Shown: piece after piece, positions 21,130 to 31,594 of the stretch | Layout of the letters: each line of letters starts with the position of its first letter | Numbering within the stretch: position 1 is the stretch's first letter | Origin: Pictodentalium vernedei | Taxonomy: Eukaryota > Mollusca > Scaphopoda > Dentaliida > Dentaliidae | NCBI GenBank assembly: GCA_031216915.1 | Contig: CM062297.1 | Span: 366,495,704 to 366,559,703, forward strand | DNA: 64,000 bases | Reading direction: 5' to 3' | The notes under the pieces: generated by a model | Told to the model about the DNA's origin: nothing | The model's database searches: none | What the model saw: only the letters and a program-made list of their open reading frames with translations | Made by a program: the position numbers and the translations under genes

Positions 21130-21959
21130 CCTTATAATTACATTCCGTAACTGTTTAAACTACTTTTTGCCAAACAACAAAGCTGAACGACGAAATAAAA
21201 CATGTACAGTACGTTCAACGTGGATTGTAACAAAAACGGCGCCGCGGTGTGTTCTCCACCGTGGAGTTCCAGTGGACCACAGTGTTTGATCAGTGGAAGA
21301 CAGTTTTCAAAACACTGTGACCCACCGTGGTCACGAGCGTTAAAGATTAGCTTAATTGCTTTTGCATGTCAGTTTCTCTGCTGATTAATAAATACTGTCT
21401 TGTGACGTCAACTGGCAAGACAACTGCGTTTGTTACTGGTAGTAGTTAATTTATTTAAATTTAAACTGAAATTTGGAGGAGGCAGACAACGACTATTGCT
21501 GTGGTTTGAAATTGTAAATTGGGAATAAAACAGTCAGTTCCATTTGGTAATGTACAAAGTCCTCGTCACTTTCGAAACTAAACTGTTGTGTATGCGCGAT
21601 CGATTTGATCGAGGAAATCAATAAACCAGGCTTGAGAAAAACAACTAATATTCGCGAAGTTCCCAATTTCACATTTTGTTTACAGTTGTAGGCCAACACG
21701 CGATGAACCGTGTTTTTCTTGGGTCGGAAGTGGGAGCGAAAAAGCCTCCTGCGTCACGAAAGCACCCACGGCACACGGTTAATGATCGAAGTGATACCAG
21801 TTTACGACATTGAGTAACTCGACCAGCCCATCCCCTTTCCCGTCTTACTCTTGTCGGGCAACGCAATTAAAGATTCTTATAAAAAGGATATAGTAAAAAA
21901 GAAAATATAGTGTTTTTGAATGGATATCAAAAAGTATTTCACTCGTGGCTGAAGCTAAT
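21130..21959. other. Unclassified sequence with an inverted partner at 35.6-35.77 kb
   Basis: About 21196-21240 (TACAGTACGTTCAACGTGG then TTGTAACAAAAAC) matches the reverse complement of 35715-35755. CCACCGTGG-type short palindromes follow on both sides. A weaker relative is near 40276. No coding frame is convincing. Confidence 0.55.
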
Positions 21960-21972
21960 AATTATTTCACAG

Positions 21973-22372
21973 GGGGGGGGGGGGGGTGAGGGGAGGGGTA
22001 CGGGAGATATTTGCATACTGAAACAAATCTCAACCCCAATGTGATCTGACTTCGGTATGCATTGTGGGTGAATATAAGGGAGATAACGAATTAAAATATC
22101 TGCGAATGTGCCATTCTAAGAGAGAGTACACTTCAGTGGGAAAGAGATAGAGAGAGAGACAGAGATACGTGATGGGGATGGCGGGGGGGGGGGAGGGGGA
22201 GAAAGAAAAAAAAAGTGAAAGAAAATTAGTACACGACAGTGTACGCAAGTGCATGTGGGCGTATGTCTACATATTACTGTGTGTGTGAGGGTGCGTGTGT
22301 GATGGTGTGTGTGTGTGTGTGTGTGCAAGGGTGTGTGTGTGCGCAAGGGTGTGTGTGTGTTGGTGTGCGTGC
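21973..22372. repeat. Low-complexity stretch: poly-G, GA-rich and (GT)n
   Basis: A G-run at 21973-21986, G-rich and GAGA-type sequence around 22140-22210, and GT repeats at 22278-22372. It ends where the virus-like element begins. Confidence 0.85.
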
Positions 22373-22377
22373 ATGTG

Positions 22378-22911
22378 AGTAGTATAGCATGTACCCGATC
22401 GTGCCAATTCAGATGGACCCCGGAAGTGACGTCATGTCACGTGACCTGGTGGCGCCATGTTTGGTTGTCATGGTCACCCGCGTGAGCGGCCATCTTGTGA
22501 CGTCATCTACCTAGTGATACGTGGTCCTAGTGTGCATGCGCAGCGCGTGTTGTTAGGGTGATACGTGTTTCCGTCGTCCATTTTGTATACTGGAGGCCGC
22601 CATCTTGGTTTCTATGGCAGCACGTGGTTGCTATGTGACCTGAAGTCTTACAACAAGACGGGGGTATGTTCGGAGGATGTGTTCCTTTGTAGAAGAGTAA
22701 ATCTAATTACCACAAACAACCCGACAAATTGTATTATTTCGAATTCTTTCAGAATCCTCTGCTTCTATCTATATATGTAATAGTTTACGTCTACCAAGTC
22801 ATGTTCCTTTGTTCTAGCGTAATTTTCCCAGAATCCTCGTTTAATTACCCAAATAAACCCGACAAGTTTTACTATTTCGAATTCTTTCAGAATTCTCTGC
22901 TTCTATCTATA
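22378..22911 (+). repeat. Left TIR, outer part, of the virus-like element
   Basis: Matches the reverse complement of about 32720-33257. It is CpG-containing and less AT-rich than its surroundings, with TGACGTCA-type words (near 22420 and 22500). It ends at the target site of LINE-2*. Confidence 0.9.
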
Positions 22912-23380
22912 ATAATACTTTATTGCACAACCAAATGTGATACAAAATGGTATGGCTTGAAAACTAGTATAAAGTAAAAACACATATTGAAAGAATAAAA
23001 GAATTAAAAACGTCTGAGCTTGTAAGTGGTGAACTGAACCCACGAGATAGAGAAAGCACACGTCCACACATACACCCTGTCACACCCATACACCAGACGC
23101 CCCTTACGCATGCCTAAACCCTCACGCACACACCCTTTCGCTCACCCATACACACACAATCGCTTCCCAGTATACACCCACATATACACCGTGGTTCGCC
23201 TGAGACGTGGCCTGTTGCTAAGCCCTTTTTTGTCGTCACAAGCCTAGTATATACTCGCACTGTCGCAAGGCGTTCTAGCGGTTGACACTGGAGTATGATT
23301 ACGGTTACACGCCATTGTAGTACTGCCTTTTAAAAGAGAAGGTTATAGAAGAGAAGCCTAATTACCACCGGGTAGAAAAA
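22912..23380 (-). other. LINE-2* 3' untranslated region
   Basis: Non-coding, with CA-rich stretches (CACACAC, CCCATACAC words near 23050-23190). It ends in a short A/T-rich tail next to the target duplication. Confidence 0.7.
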
Positions 23381-26300
23381 CTATTGGGTTCTGTTCATAA
23401 ACATACGGTGTATCTTTTTTCCAGCAGCTAACAATATTTGTTGATCTGGACAATTGAACAGGAATTTTGCTTTTTCTTTCAGCTGAAGATGTATAAAGCT
23501 GGGATATTTTTTGCAGACTATGTCTCTAACATCTTTACGTTGCTCGGAGTAATGCGAGCAAATAAAGAGTACATGCAATTCATCTTCAACCAACCCCGAC
23601 CTGCACTGTTTGCAAAACCGCTGGTCGCGTGGTATTGGAAGAGGTTTGTTGTAACGCCCACGTTCTATTTCTAGATGGTGGGCACTGATGCGAAGTTTGG
23701 TGACGGTCTTCCTTTCGTCTTGTGGCAGTGCATCAATGTAGTTCTCCCTGACATACTTCTCTTTAATAAGATAAAAGAACTGTAATTTACCGCTGAAAGG
23801 CTGTACTCCATCTTTTGAATCTAAATATTTCCAGGTTTGAGCGTGAATATCAGTGAGCCTTTCTTTCAAGCTCCCTTCAAAGTTAGGGGGCGCACTCTTG
23901 GGATCCAGCCACACATGTGAAAAGCCGCAATCTGATAAGATTGACTGGATGTCGCATGTGCCTCTGGGTTTGTGTCCCTCCAGTTCTTTATATGCAAATT
24001 TTAGGAGAGGATTCACATCTTTCTCCACCGCATTTAACCAGTTACTTACAAGTTTACATTTGACATTGATTGATAAAGGATATCTACCCAATTCTGCCAA
24101 TACAGCAACGTTGCTAGCTTTGGAGTGCAACTGTAAGATATTTTTACAAAATTTAAGATGAACAGATTCAAGTTTTTTGCTAGTTGTACGCGTTAATTGA
24201 TCGCCCCATGCTTCAAAGCCATAAAGTAGAATCGGGGTGACAAGTGTGTAAAATAATTTTTCGCGTATCCTAATATTTCCTTTCGAAACTGATAAAAATA
24301 TCCTTTGAAGTTTAAAGTAAGCTTTTAGTGCCCTCGACCTAAGATTTTGAATGGCCCCTGCAAAACTTCCGGATGCTGATAGTATAATCCCAAGGTATGT
24401 ATAAGATGTGACCGTTTATATTTCCTCATCTCCATACATAAAATTCCCTGAAATTTTCCTTCCAGACTTATTGAATATCAGTACTTTGGTCTTTTGCTTA
24501 TTGACAGTGAGCCTCCACTTGTTGCAAAAATCAAATAAAGTGTTGATAGATGTCTGAAGCCCTTGTTCGGTTGTAGACAACAGCACAAGGTCATCAGCAT
24601 AAAGGAGACACGGTATATCAACATCTTGAAGTTCAGGGAAGTCTGCGTTACTATTTTTAATAAACTCTGGGAGCTCGTCTATAAATAAATTAAAGAGTAA
24701 CGGGCTTAAATTATTACCCTGCATCACGCCAACCGTATTGGTAAACTTAGTAGACAAGTTTTCGCCGGTCTTCACTTGTAAAGTACTGGAAGTAAACATC
24801 CGTCTTATGGAATGATAAAAATTTCCTCCTATTCCTTTCGCTAGAAGTTTAAGGAATAGCCCCTCCCTCCACACCCTGTCAAATGCTTTGTTAAAGTCAA
24901 CAAAGCACGCGTAGATTTTTTTATTGCTGCGAGATGCCTTATGGAGGAGAGCTTTTATGACAAGTATGTGGTCTGATGTTTTGAAGCCTTCTCGAAAGCC
25001 AGCCTGAAACTGATTCGGGGTTCCTGTCTGTGCGAGAAAAGATGTGAGTCGTTTCGTCAGAATACTTATGTACAGCTTCCCGACGCTGCTCGTAATGGTG
25101 ACACCCCGAAACTCATCGGGGTGTTGGGCATTGGCAGTTTTGGGAATTGACACTATATAACCTTCTGACCATTCATCTGGAAATCCACCGGAATTTAGGA
25201 TCGTATTGAACAACTTTGTCAAGACTGGAGTTATTATCGATTGTACAGACTTAATCATTTCATTTTTAACCCCATCAACACCTTCAGATTTCCCAGATTT
25301 CAGCTTCGAAATAACCTGGTGCGTTTCCTGAGCTTTAATACGGAAATCCAATGTTTTTTTACAGAAAAGCTAACGATTCAGAAATAGTAAGCCTTTGCTG
25401 AACAGTCTTTTGAAATTCATTGTCAAAGCTGAGTGAAGGGGTTGGGTTACCTAATGCGGCATAATGTTTTCGCCAGGTGCTCGTGGGAAAATTGCTTGCG
25501 GGATCGTCCTTCTCGTGTAGGTCATCTTGTAATTTGCATATCGTTTCCCAAAACTGTTTCGGATTGGCGTGATGCAAAGTGTCTAATTTCTTTATAATTT
25601 CTTCTTTGTACTGCCTTTTACGAAGCTATAGCATTTTCGCATACTTACGCTTACAAACGTAGTATCTCCCCCGCACAATGGGGTCATTATGATATTTCTG
25701 AAATAAGTACCTTTGATGAAAAATGTGCTTTTTCATATCATGACAGGTACTGTCATACCACGGCTTGGGGGGTTTTCTTTTTCTGGATTTTTTGCTCTTT
25801 TTGTGTTTAGTTTTCAAACATTTATTCGAAATATTTTGGATAAAGCGTCCAAACTCTGCTAGTTCTACTTCAAAATTTGGAAATTTTGTCTGCATAAAAT
25901 TTTCGAATTGGGCCTTTGTTTCAGGTAAACTAAAGCTGCTTACATAAGTTTCTTTCGCCTGATCATCCCATATAAAACGCGGTGGAAAAGGTATTTCAGT
26001 TTCCACCTTCTTTTCAATTTTATAAGAACTATTTAATATGAACCAAAGTTGGCAGTGGTCAGAAAAAATATTGAGCTCATTAACCTTAAAGATTGGTATC
26101 TGATCAACAAGTGGCTCACTGACAATCGCATAATCAACCACTGATTTACCATTGTATTGATATGAGGTATATTTGCCTGATGCGTCACCTGCCTTTCGTC
26201 CATTTAAAATTCTAACTCCTGCCTGCACACATAGGTCTAATAATTTTCGACCTTGAAAATCAACTTTGTCGCGTTCTACAGCTGTCGACACTGTAATTTG

Positions 26301-26853
26301 GATACAGTGGTAACAAATCGCAGTTGCTATCATCACTTGTAAAATCTAGTTCATTCCCAGTTCTGCAGTTGAGATCTCCCTGGATGATAATGTGGCCAAG
26401 AGAGCTGTACTTTAGTATCTCCTTACCAATTATCTTCAGGGTGTCAAATTTAGAACCAGGTTGATAAAGAGATGACGATACGGGAATGCAGTAGGCTTGG
26501 CAAAGAAAGGTGTCTTTTTGCATGTTGAAGAACGACTTGCTGAGTTTCAACCACCAGGCATCTTCTTTAATATGTGATATTCCCGGTGCCAGTCGGTTGC
26601 GTACATAAACAACAATACCTCCCCTTCGATTCTTAACTCGGTGACTAGAGAAACATGTGTATCCAGTGACCGAGATTGGGCTGTCGCTAACAGTCCACGT
26701 TTCTACTAAACCCACAATATCAAATTTATGTATATGCTTAATAAATTCACAGTTTTTCAATTTGTTTTCACCACTTGAAGTCTTGAATCCCTGTATATTC
26801 CAGGAACAAATTATAAGGTCATGGAACATACAGGTATTGGTGTTCATAATCAA
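23381..26853 (-). pseudogene. LINE-2* ORF2 (AP endonuclease, reverse transcriptase, C-terminal Cys/His domain)
   Basis: The endonuclease (26853-26260) shows IICSWNIQGF, FDIVGLVETW and HIIIQGDLNCRTG, the AP-endonuclease catalytic motifs. The next frame (26336-25626) has VVDYAIVSEPLVD and FSDHCQLWF, its end. RT (25351-24416) has KSGKSEGVDGVKNEM, RGVTITSSVGK, CFVDFNKAFDRVW, MQGNNLSPLLFNLFIDEL and the catalytic YADDLVLLS. The tail (24130-23381) carries RISAHHLEIERGRY and CKQC..DELHVLFIC, a Cys/His cluster usual after RT. Frames change near 26300, 25600, 25355 and between 24416 and 24130, so about four frameshifts or stops inactivate it. Confidence 0.92.
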
Positions 26854-26865
26854 ACAGAACTATAA

Positions 26866-28117
26866 TTATGGATTAAAGGACAGGCGTTGCTGATCCTGGA
26901 ACTTTTGAAACATTTCAAAGGGAGGGCGAAAATTATTCATAAAGTTCTCTCCGTGCTGCGAAGTGTAACACAATCTGTTTGCTTTACTCACATTGTTTGT
27001 ATTAACACGCTTAACGTTGTGCCTTTGTCTATAATTTCTTGTTCTTCCCTCAGGCAGTAAATTATGTGACCGTGTAGAGTTAAACCTTCTGTTCTCGACA
27101 CGTGGTAACTGAAGTATACTTTTAATGTGAATGGCTAATCTTCCAATACCGTTATTATTTAAATGTATGTTGTAAAAATTTGATTCACTTACATTACCAT
27201 GGTTATCTAGGACTATTTTGGAAATGTCAGAGAATACGAACTTTTCTTCTGATTGACACATGTTTTGCATTTCACAATTCACTAGTCTCACTTTCTCATT
27301 TTTGGTGCTAGAGTCGTAGCGTGGTAGAATGCTGGCCAAGGTAACAACGGCGTTGAGAAATTTTAACTTGCACTCCATAATAAGCGTTTTAAGAAATTTA
27401 ACGATGTTTCCAACATTTTCTCTGCTATCGATCAAGCTTGTCCCCGTGAAAAGAACCAATGATTCACAAATTAAATTTATGTCACAGTTTTTCACGAAAT
27501 TTGTTAAACCACGCACCCCATTTCTCTCATAATGGACCCATGTATTGTGACTGGGGTCGAGTCGATTTCCCAAAAGCCTTCTGGCTATTGAGTTGGTGAA
27601 TATTAAGTTTTTTTTTATTGAGTCCCATTTTCCTGTTATTTGACTGTGTGGATGTTATACCACCAACCTGAGAGTCTCTGACAGAATCACAACCATTGAT
27701 GCTAGTTATTTTGGAAATGTCAAGTTCCCGAACAACGGGAGAAACTACATTATCCACCTGAGAGTCTCTGACAGAATCACGATCATTAATGTTATTTGTT
27801 TTAGAAATGCCAAGTTCCCGAACATCAGAAGAAACGACACGTGCTGGTAGTGCATGGGCTCCGTAATCCTTATTAGAACGAATTATGTCCCAAGGCGAAA
27901 TTGTAGCAAGACTGCTTGTTTCACTCTGTTGTTTGTTTTCGACTAAGTTGACAGAATTCTTAGATAACAATCCATCAACAATACCGCGAAACTCATCAAA
28001 CTCTCTCCGTGAAACATAACTTGATGAGCATTGAATATCTGAGCTATTTTGCCGACTCGCGGTTAATTCCTTCAAATTTTGTTGAAGATTTTTCACATCA
28101 GTACGAAGTTCTGTCAA
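26866..28117 (-). pseudogene. LINE-2* ORF1 (coiled coil plus esterase-like domain)
   Basis: From the ATG at 28117: an N-terminal heptad-like stretch (LRTDVKNLQQNLKELTAS), a Ser-rich linker with a repeated motif (DVRELGISKTNNINDRDSVRDSQV twice), then from about 27573 a fold with LVLFTGTSLIDSRENVGNIVKFLK and, near its end, IHLNNNGIGRLAIHIKS. The latter resembles the SGNH-esterase domain of CR1/L2-type ORF1 proteins, where the final His lies in DGIHLN..G. The frame changes between 27573 and 27527, so the copy has one frameshift. ORF1 proteins bind the element RNA. Confidence 0.7.
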
Positions 28118-28151
28118 GTTTTCTTCAGTTGTTCCGATGCTTCTATCTATA

Positions 28152-29197
28152 TATACAATAGTTTTTCGTCTATCTGGTCATGTTCCTTTGTCCTGGAGTA
28201 TACTCCAGTAGCGTAGAAGAGCCTATTAGTTGGAACAGCTTTGCTTATTATTACTATATTTAGCTATTCTGGTCTATTCTTGTTAGTTCTGACCCTATTT
28301 CAAGTACTTTTGTTGTTTCATTTATCTAGATCATTTATATAAATTATAACTAACCAATCAGATTGCTTTATTTCCCATAACCTATACTTAATCGTACAGA
28401 GTTATCTCCTCTTATTACAACGAAGTTGTATCCGATTCTCATCACCTCTATATCCAATAGCAATATCCCCGGGCACCCCAATTTCGGCATCCCTTTTTGA
28501 AAAACATATGACATTTAGCACCCCTTTTCTGTCATATGTGCTTATGTGAAAAGGCACAATGTGTCACAATGTGCCCTAGAACATAGGCACATGCTTTATG
28601 TGCCGATATGTGCTTATGTGAAAAGGCACAGTGTGACACAATGTGCTCTAGCACATAGGCACATGCTTTATGTGCCGATATGTGCTTATATGTGATTATG
28701 TGAAAAGGCACAATGTGACACAATGTGCCTAGCACATAGGCACATACGGGTATTTGAGGATACCTATGGCCAAGTATTGCATTATATGAGGTTACCTATC
28801 GAGGATACCTACTAGAGAATCCCTTTTTGTCATATGTGCTTATGTGCAAAGGCACAATGTGACACAATGTGCCCCAGCACACAGGCACATACTGGTATTT
28901 GAGGATACCTATGGCCTAGAATTGTATTATTTGAGGATACCTATCGAGGATACCTTCTGGAGAATCCCTTTTTGTCATATGTGCTTATGTGAAAAGGCGC
29001 AATGTGACACAATGTGCCATAGCAGAAAGGCACATGCTTTATGTGCCGATATGTGCTTTTGTGAAAAGGCACAATGTGCCCTAGCACATAGGCACATACG
29101 GGTATTGGAGGATACTTGACATTGGACTATTGGGGGATACTTGTTGTAGAAACTTTACATCCGGGTATTTCATGCTACATCCGGGTACCTCTGTTGG
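28152..29197 (+). repeat. Left TIR, inner part, with GCACAT/ATGTGC repeats
   Basis: Matches the reverse complement of 31595-32715. Units of ~71-83 bp containing GTGAAAAGGCACAATGTGAC, GCACATAGGCACATGC and TTATGTGCCGATATGTGC recur from 28530 to 29100. They are interspersed with GAGGATACCTATGG / GAGGATACCTATCG words. The repeats are rich in short palindromes. The inner border is at CTGTTGG (29191-29197). Confidence 0.9.
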
Positions 29198-29266
29198 AAA
29201 AGGTATAAAAAAGGGTGTGGTACGAAAATAAATTCATTTGTGTCCTGACCGTCGTCGAGTGAAGAC
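29198..29266 (+). promoter_or_regulatory. TATA module of vORF1
   Basis: GGTATAAAAAAGGGTGTGG with TATA at 29204-29210, then GAAAATAAATTCATTTG and a GTCGTCGAGTGAAGAC leader before the ATG at 29267. The same module layout precedes the other three genes. Confidence 0.7.
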
Positions 29267-29768
29267 ATGTTACCAGTTCGATGCAGATACTGTTCCAAAT
29301 TATTTTCGAGATCGGATCATGCTAGAAGACACGAGAACACCCGTCATTGGCTCCACTGTTGTTTGATACTGTACTAAGTTGTTCGCCCAACCATACAATA
29401 GGAAGAGGCATGAAGAACATAAGTGTCCAAGAAGAAAAGAAGAGGAGAGAGATACTGGAGATCTAATGACTGTCCAGAATAAAAAACTTTTAGAATTTTT
29501 ACGGTATGCTGACAAGGAGGAAATCGATGCCGTTCTACGTGCTGCTGATGAAGATTTGATTAGCTGTTTGTGCAAATGTGCTACCAACATTCTCGAAGAT
29601 AAGGTACCACTGAATTTGTCTGAATTTGATGACCTGCGAAAATACGAACACGTATTGAAGCTGCTAACAGATGATGGAATTTCTCCAGATATAAAAAGAA
29701 GTATATTACGAAAGAGTTGCTTTCTCTCGGCGCTTATCAACCCAGTCCTAACTCCGAAAAAAATATAA
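29267..29768 (+). pseudogene. vORF1: C2H2-finger-like start plus core-protein-like C-terminus
   Basis: From the ATG at 29267 the start is a classic C2H2-like finger (CRYCSKLFSRSDHARRH), and a second finger-like block follows (KLFAQPYNRKRHEEHKC). The rest has LLEFLRYADKEEIDAVLRAADEDLISCLCKCATNILEDKVPL, a helical region, ending RKSCFLSALINPVL. That C-terminal half is clearly related to vORF2. In vORF2 the equivalent end is basic and reads QKGGFLGKLIKPVI, reminiscent of small basic core proteins (pX-like) of adintoviruses; that link is from memory. The gene looks broken. Its stop codon lies inside the next gene's TATA box. Confidence 0.6.
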
Positions 29769-29826
29769 AAAGAGTGTTGGTGTGAAAATAAACTCATTTG
29801 TTCTACGACCACGAAAGAGGGAAGTC
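29764..29826 (+). promoter_or_regulatory. TATA module of vORF2, overlapping the vORF1 stop
   Basis: TATAAAA at 29764-29770 contains the TAA stop of vORF1 (29766-29768). GAGTGTTGGTGTGAAAATAAAC and TCATTTG follow, with AATAAA at 29787-29792, which could serve as polyadenylation signal of vORF1. A GAGGGAAGTC leader then leads to the ATG at 29827. Confidence 0.75.
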
Positions 29827-30258
29827 ATGAAAGTCCATTGCAGCAGATATAGTGATAAAGAATTCTCCAGGAGTTTCACACGTAAGAGACATGAAGATGA
29901 TTACTGTCCAAACCGACAAACGGAAAAATCTAGCAACACTACAAGATTAGAAAGAAATTTAGATACACTGCGAATCCTATCTGAAGCAGATCGATATGAA
30001 GCCAAGACTATACTCAAGACGGCCAGTGATGATTTGATAGAATGTATATGTGATAGTGCCTCGGATATCTTGAAAGGGGCAGTACCTATAACCAAATCTG
30101 AGAGAGCTAAGTTGATTCCATACAAACACCAGATTAGGAGAATTGCCTCACCAAAGACAGAACTATCTTATCGGAAAAGAAGACGGCTCATACAGAAAGG
30201 AGGATTTTTAGGAAAGTTAATCAAACCCGTCATCAATGCTCTATCCGATATCCTATAA
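29827..30258 (+). CDS. vORF2: finger-like start plus basic core-protein-like C-terminus
   Basis: An open frame of 143 residues. The start MKVHCSRYSDKEFSRSFTRKRH resembles a degenerate C2H2 finger. The middle is LRILSEADRYEAKTILKTASDDLIECICDSASDIL, aligned with vORF1. The end is strongly basic and hydrophobic: SYRKRRRLIQKGGFLGKLIKP. The sequence KGGFLG.L..P recalls the membrane-active, DNA-binding core peptides of adintoviruses and adenoviruses, an inference only. It lies in the second position of the four-gene run and its stop codon falls inside the next TATA box. Confidence 0.7.
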   Translation: MKVHCSRYSDKEFSRSFTRKRHEDDYCPNRQTEKSSNTTRLERNLDTLRILSEADRYEAKTILKTASDDLIECICDSASDILKGAVPITKSERAKLIPYKHQIRRIASPKTELSYRKRRRLIQKGGFLGKLIKPVINALSDIL

Positions 30259-30319
30259 AAGGGTCGTGCCCATAAGAAATTTGTTATTTGAAATCTGACC
30301 ATCGAAGAGAGCGGACACA
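30254..30319 (+). promoter_or_regulatory. TATA module of vORF3, overlapping the vORF2 stop
   Basis: TATAAAA at 30254-30260 contains the TAA stop of vORF2 (30256-30258). The module diverges from the others downstream and lacks AATAAA, but keeps the CTGACCATCGAAGAG-type leader before the ATG at 30320. Confidence 0.7.
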
Positions 30320-30823
30320 ATGCAACCTTGTTGTGCACCAAACAATTGGTCAATAGATTCGGACACCGATGAGTTGTCGGAACTATCAGAAGATATGGAA
30401 TATGAAGAAGAAGAAGACGAAGAGGAAGAAGAAGACGTTTCTGTGATGGAAACTATCGTCCAAAGTGTCTATGGCAAATACCAGGATGATTTTGACAACC
30501 TCATGAACAAATATATCGAGGATGGCATGGATAGAGATGATGCAGTTGAAACAGCAAAAAGAGCACTTCAAAAGAATGTCAGAGAAGCCATTAGTGAGAA
30601 ATACATTAATACCCTTGTGCACATTAGAAATTTTTGCAACGACTCAATTCACAAGAAAATTCAAGAAACGGCCAAGCGTCTACGTGAAGAAGAGGATTAT
30701 GACTTTGAAGAATCCCAGAAATATGCTTTGGAAAAGCGACGATTTGTGTTCGACAACCTTATGACAAACTACTCATTCAGAGTTGATGATGGTGATGATG
30801 AAAAAGAAGAAGACGACGATTAG
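30320..30823 (+). CDS. vORF3: acidic protein with two similar helical repeats
   Basis: An open frame of 167 residues. Residues 13-40 are extremely acidic (EYEEEEDEEEEEDVS). Two related helical blocks follow: DNLMNKYIEDGMDRDDAVETAK and, later, IQETAKRLREEEDYDFEESQKYALEKRRFVFDNLM. The tail is acidic again (DDEKEEDDD). I believe I have seen similar TAKRLR(E/D)EEDYD..ES..YA..KR proteins among unnamed marine-invertebrate proteins, but cannot name a function. The acidic ends could bind basic partners such as the vORF2 product. It looks whole. Confidence 0.7.
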   Translation: MQPCCAPNNWSIDSDTDELSELSEDMEYEEEEDEEEEEDVSVMETIVQSVYGKYQDDFDNLMNKYIEDGMDRDDAVETAKRALQKNVREAISEKYINTLVHIRNFCNDSIHKKIQETAKRLREEEDYDFEESQKYALEKRRFVFDNLMTNYSFRVDDGDDEKEEDDD

Positions 30824-30828
30824 AAAAA

Positions 30829-30892
30829 AGGTATAAAAGGAGTGTTGGTATGAAAATAAATCCATTTCCGCTTTGAACGTCGAAGAGTGAAG
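30829..30892 (+). promoter_or_regulatory. TATA module of vORF4
   Basis: GGTATAAAAGGAGTGTTGG with TATA at 30832-30838, nine bases after the vORF3 stop. GAAAATAAATCCATTT follows with AATAAA at 30855-30860, then CGTCGAAGAGTGAAG before the ATG at 30893. It closely resembles the vORF1 and vORF2 modules. Confidence 0.7.
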
Positions 30893-31531
30893 ATGTCTAT
30901 GTCAACAACGGTGCTCAGATTCGAAGATGACTTACATATACAGATCTTCAAGAATGATGCTGGATTAAAGCTGACTTCCCCAGAACTGTCTTAAGTGAAT
31001 CGTGTGGTAAATGCAGCCAAGAGAAAAAATCTAGACATGGATGCTGGTGGAAAGAAACAAAGATGTGTGGATACTAACCGACCATTACCCAAAAGAATAA
31101 AGACAGAACTGACTTCCAAAACAAACAAGAATGAAGTTTCTACTAAAGACAAGAAAAAGATGCCAGCTCCCCTAAAGAATGAAGTTACCACTAAGAATGA
31201 AGTTTCTACTGCGAAAGAAATTACCACTACGAATGAAGTTTCCACTGAAGATTCAAAGAGGAACCAAACCAAGAAAGATGTTTCCAGTCAAACCTCAAAT
31301 GAGGTTTCTACAAAGAATCAGAAGACTGAACTTACTACCATGAAACAGCTAGAGAAAGAGGAACCCAAAGATGACAGGCAGGAAATTAAAGCAGCCAACA
31401 AAACCAAGTTATCAAATGCGAGATTTATCAAGAACCTGGCCATGCAATGGAAAGAAGCTCCAACCCACAAGAAGATGAAATGGTTAGCCCATGCGAGAAG
31501 AATTACAAAGACAAATACCTTGAGAAATTGA
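30893..31531 (+). pseudogene. vORF4: Lys/Thr-rich low-complexity basic protein
   Basis: The region opens MSMSTTVLRFEDDLHIQIFKNDAG, then becomes Lys/Thr/Ser-rich with repeated NEVST / NEVTT words (about residues 80-145). It ends with a compact basic segment, FIKNLAMQWKEAPTHKKMKWLAHARR. The repeats suggest a disordered linker. No family is recognised. The gene looks nearly whole, with perhaps one break. AATAAA signals follow at about 31544 and 31551. Confidence 0.55.
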
Positions 31532-31594
31532 AATGTTTACTTGAATAAAAAATAAAATGTTATATATATTGTTGTTTGTTTTTTATCTACTACC

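Larger units (their letters stand above)
22912..28137 (-). mobile_element. LINE-2*: CR1/L2-like non-LTR retrotransposon, near full length
   Basis: Runs on the minus strand from 28137 (5') to 22912 (3'), with 14-bp target duplications TGCTTCTATCTATA at 22898-22911 and 28138-28151. It has ORF1, an endonuclease/RT ORF2 and a 3' untranslated region of ~450 bp ending AATAAAGTATTATT. Frameshifts are few. It sits inside the left TIR of the virus-like element; the intact right TIR shows the empty site. Perfect duplications and few frameshifts make it young relative to LINE-1*. Confidence 0.93.

Noticed and set aside
22116-22346. Thr/His-rich open frame on the minus strand
   Set aside because: Translation of the (GT)n and G-rich low-complexity tract.
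28532-28735. HIVPFHIITYKHISAHKACAYV-type frames in the TIRs
   Set aside because: They translate the palindromic TIR repeats, appear in both orientations and in the opposite TIR, and have no start context.
28500-29110. A CRISPR-like array of GCACAT repeats
   Set aside because: Units vary in length, the repeats are palindromic throughout without unique spacers, and they are mirrored in both TIRs of a eukaryotic element.
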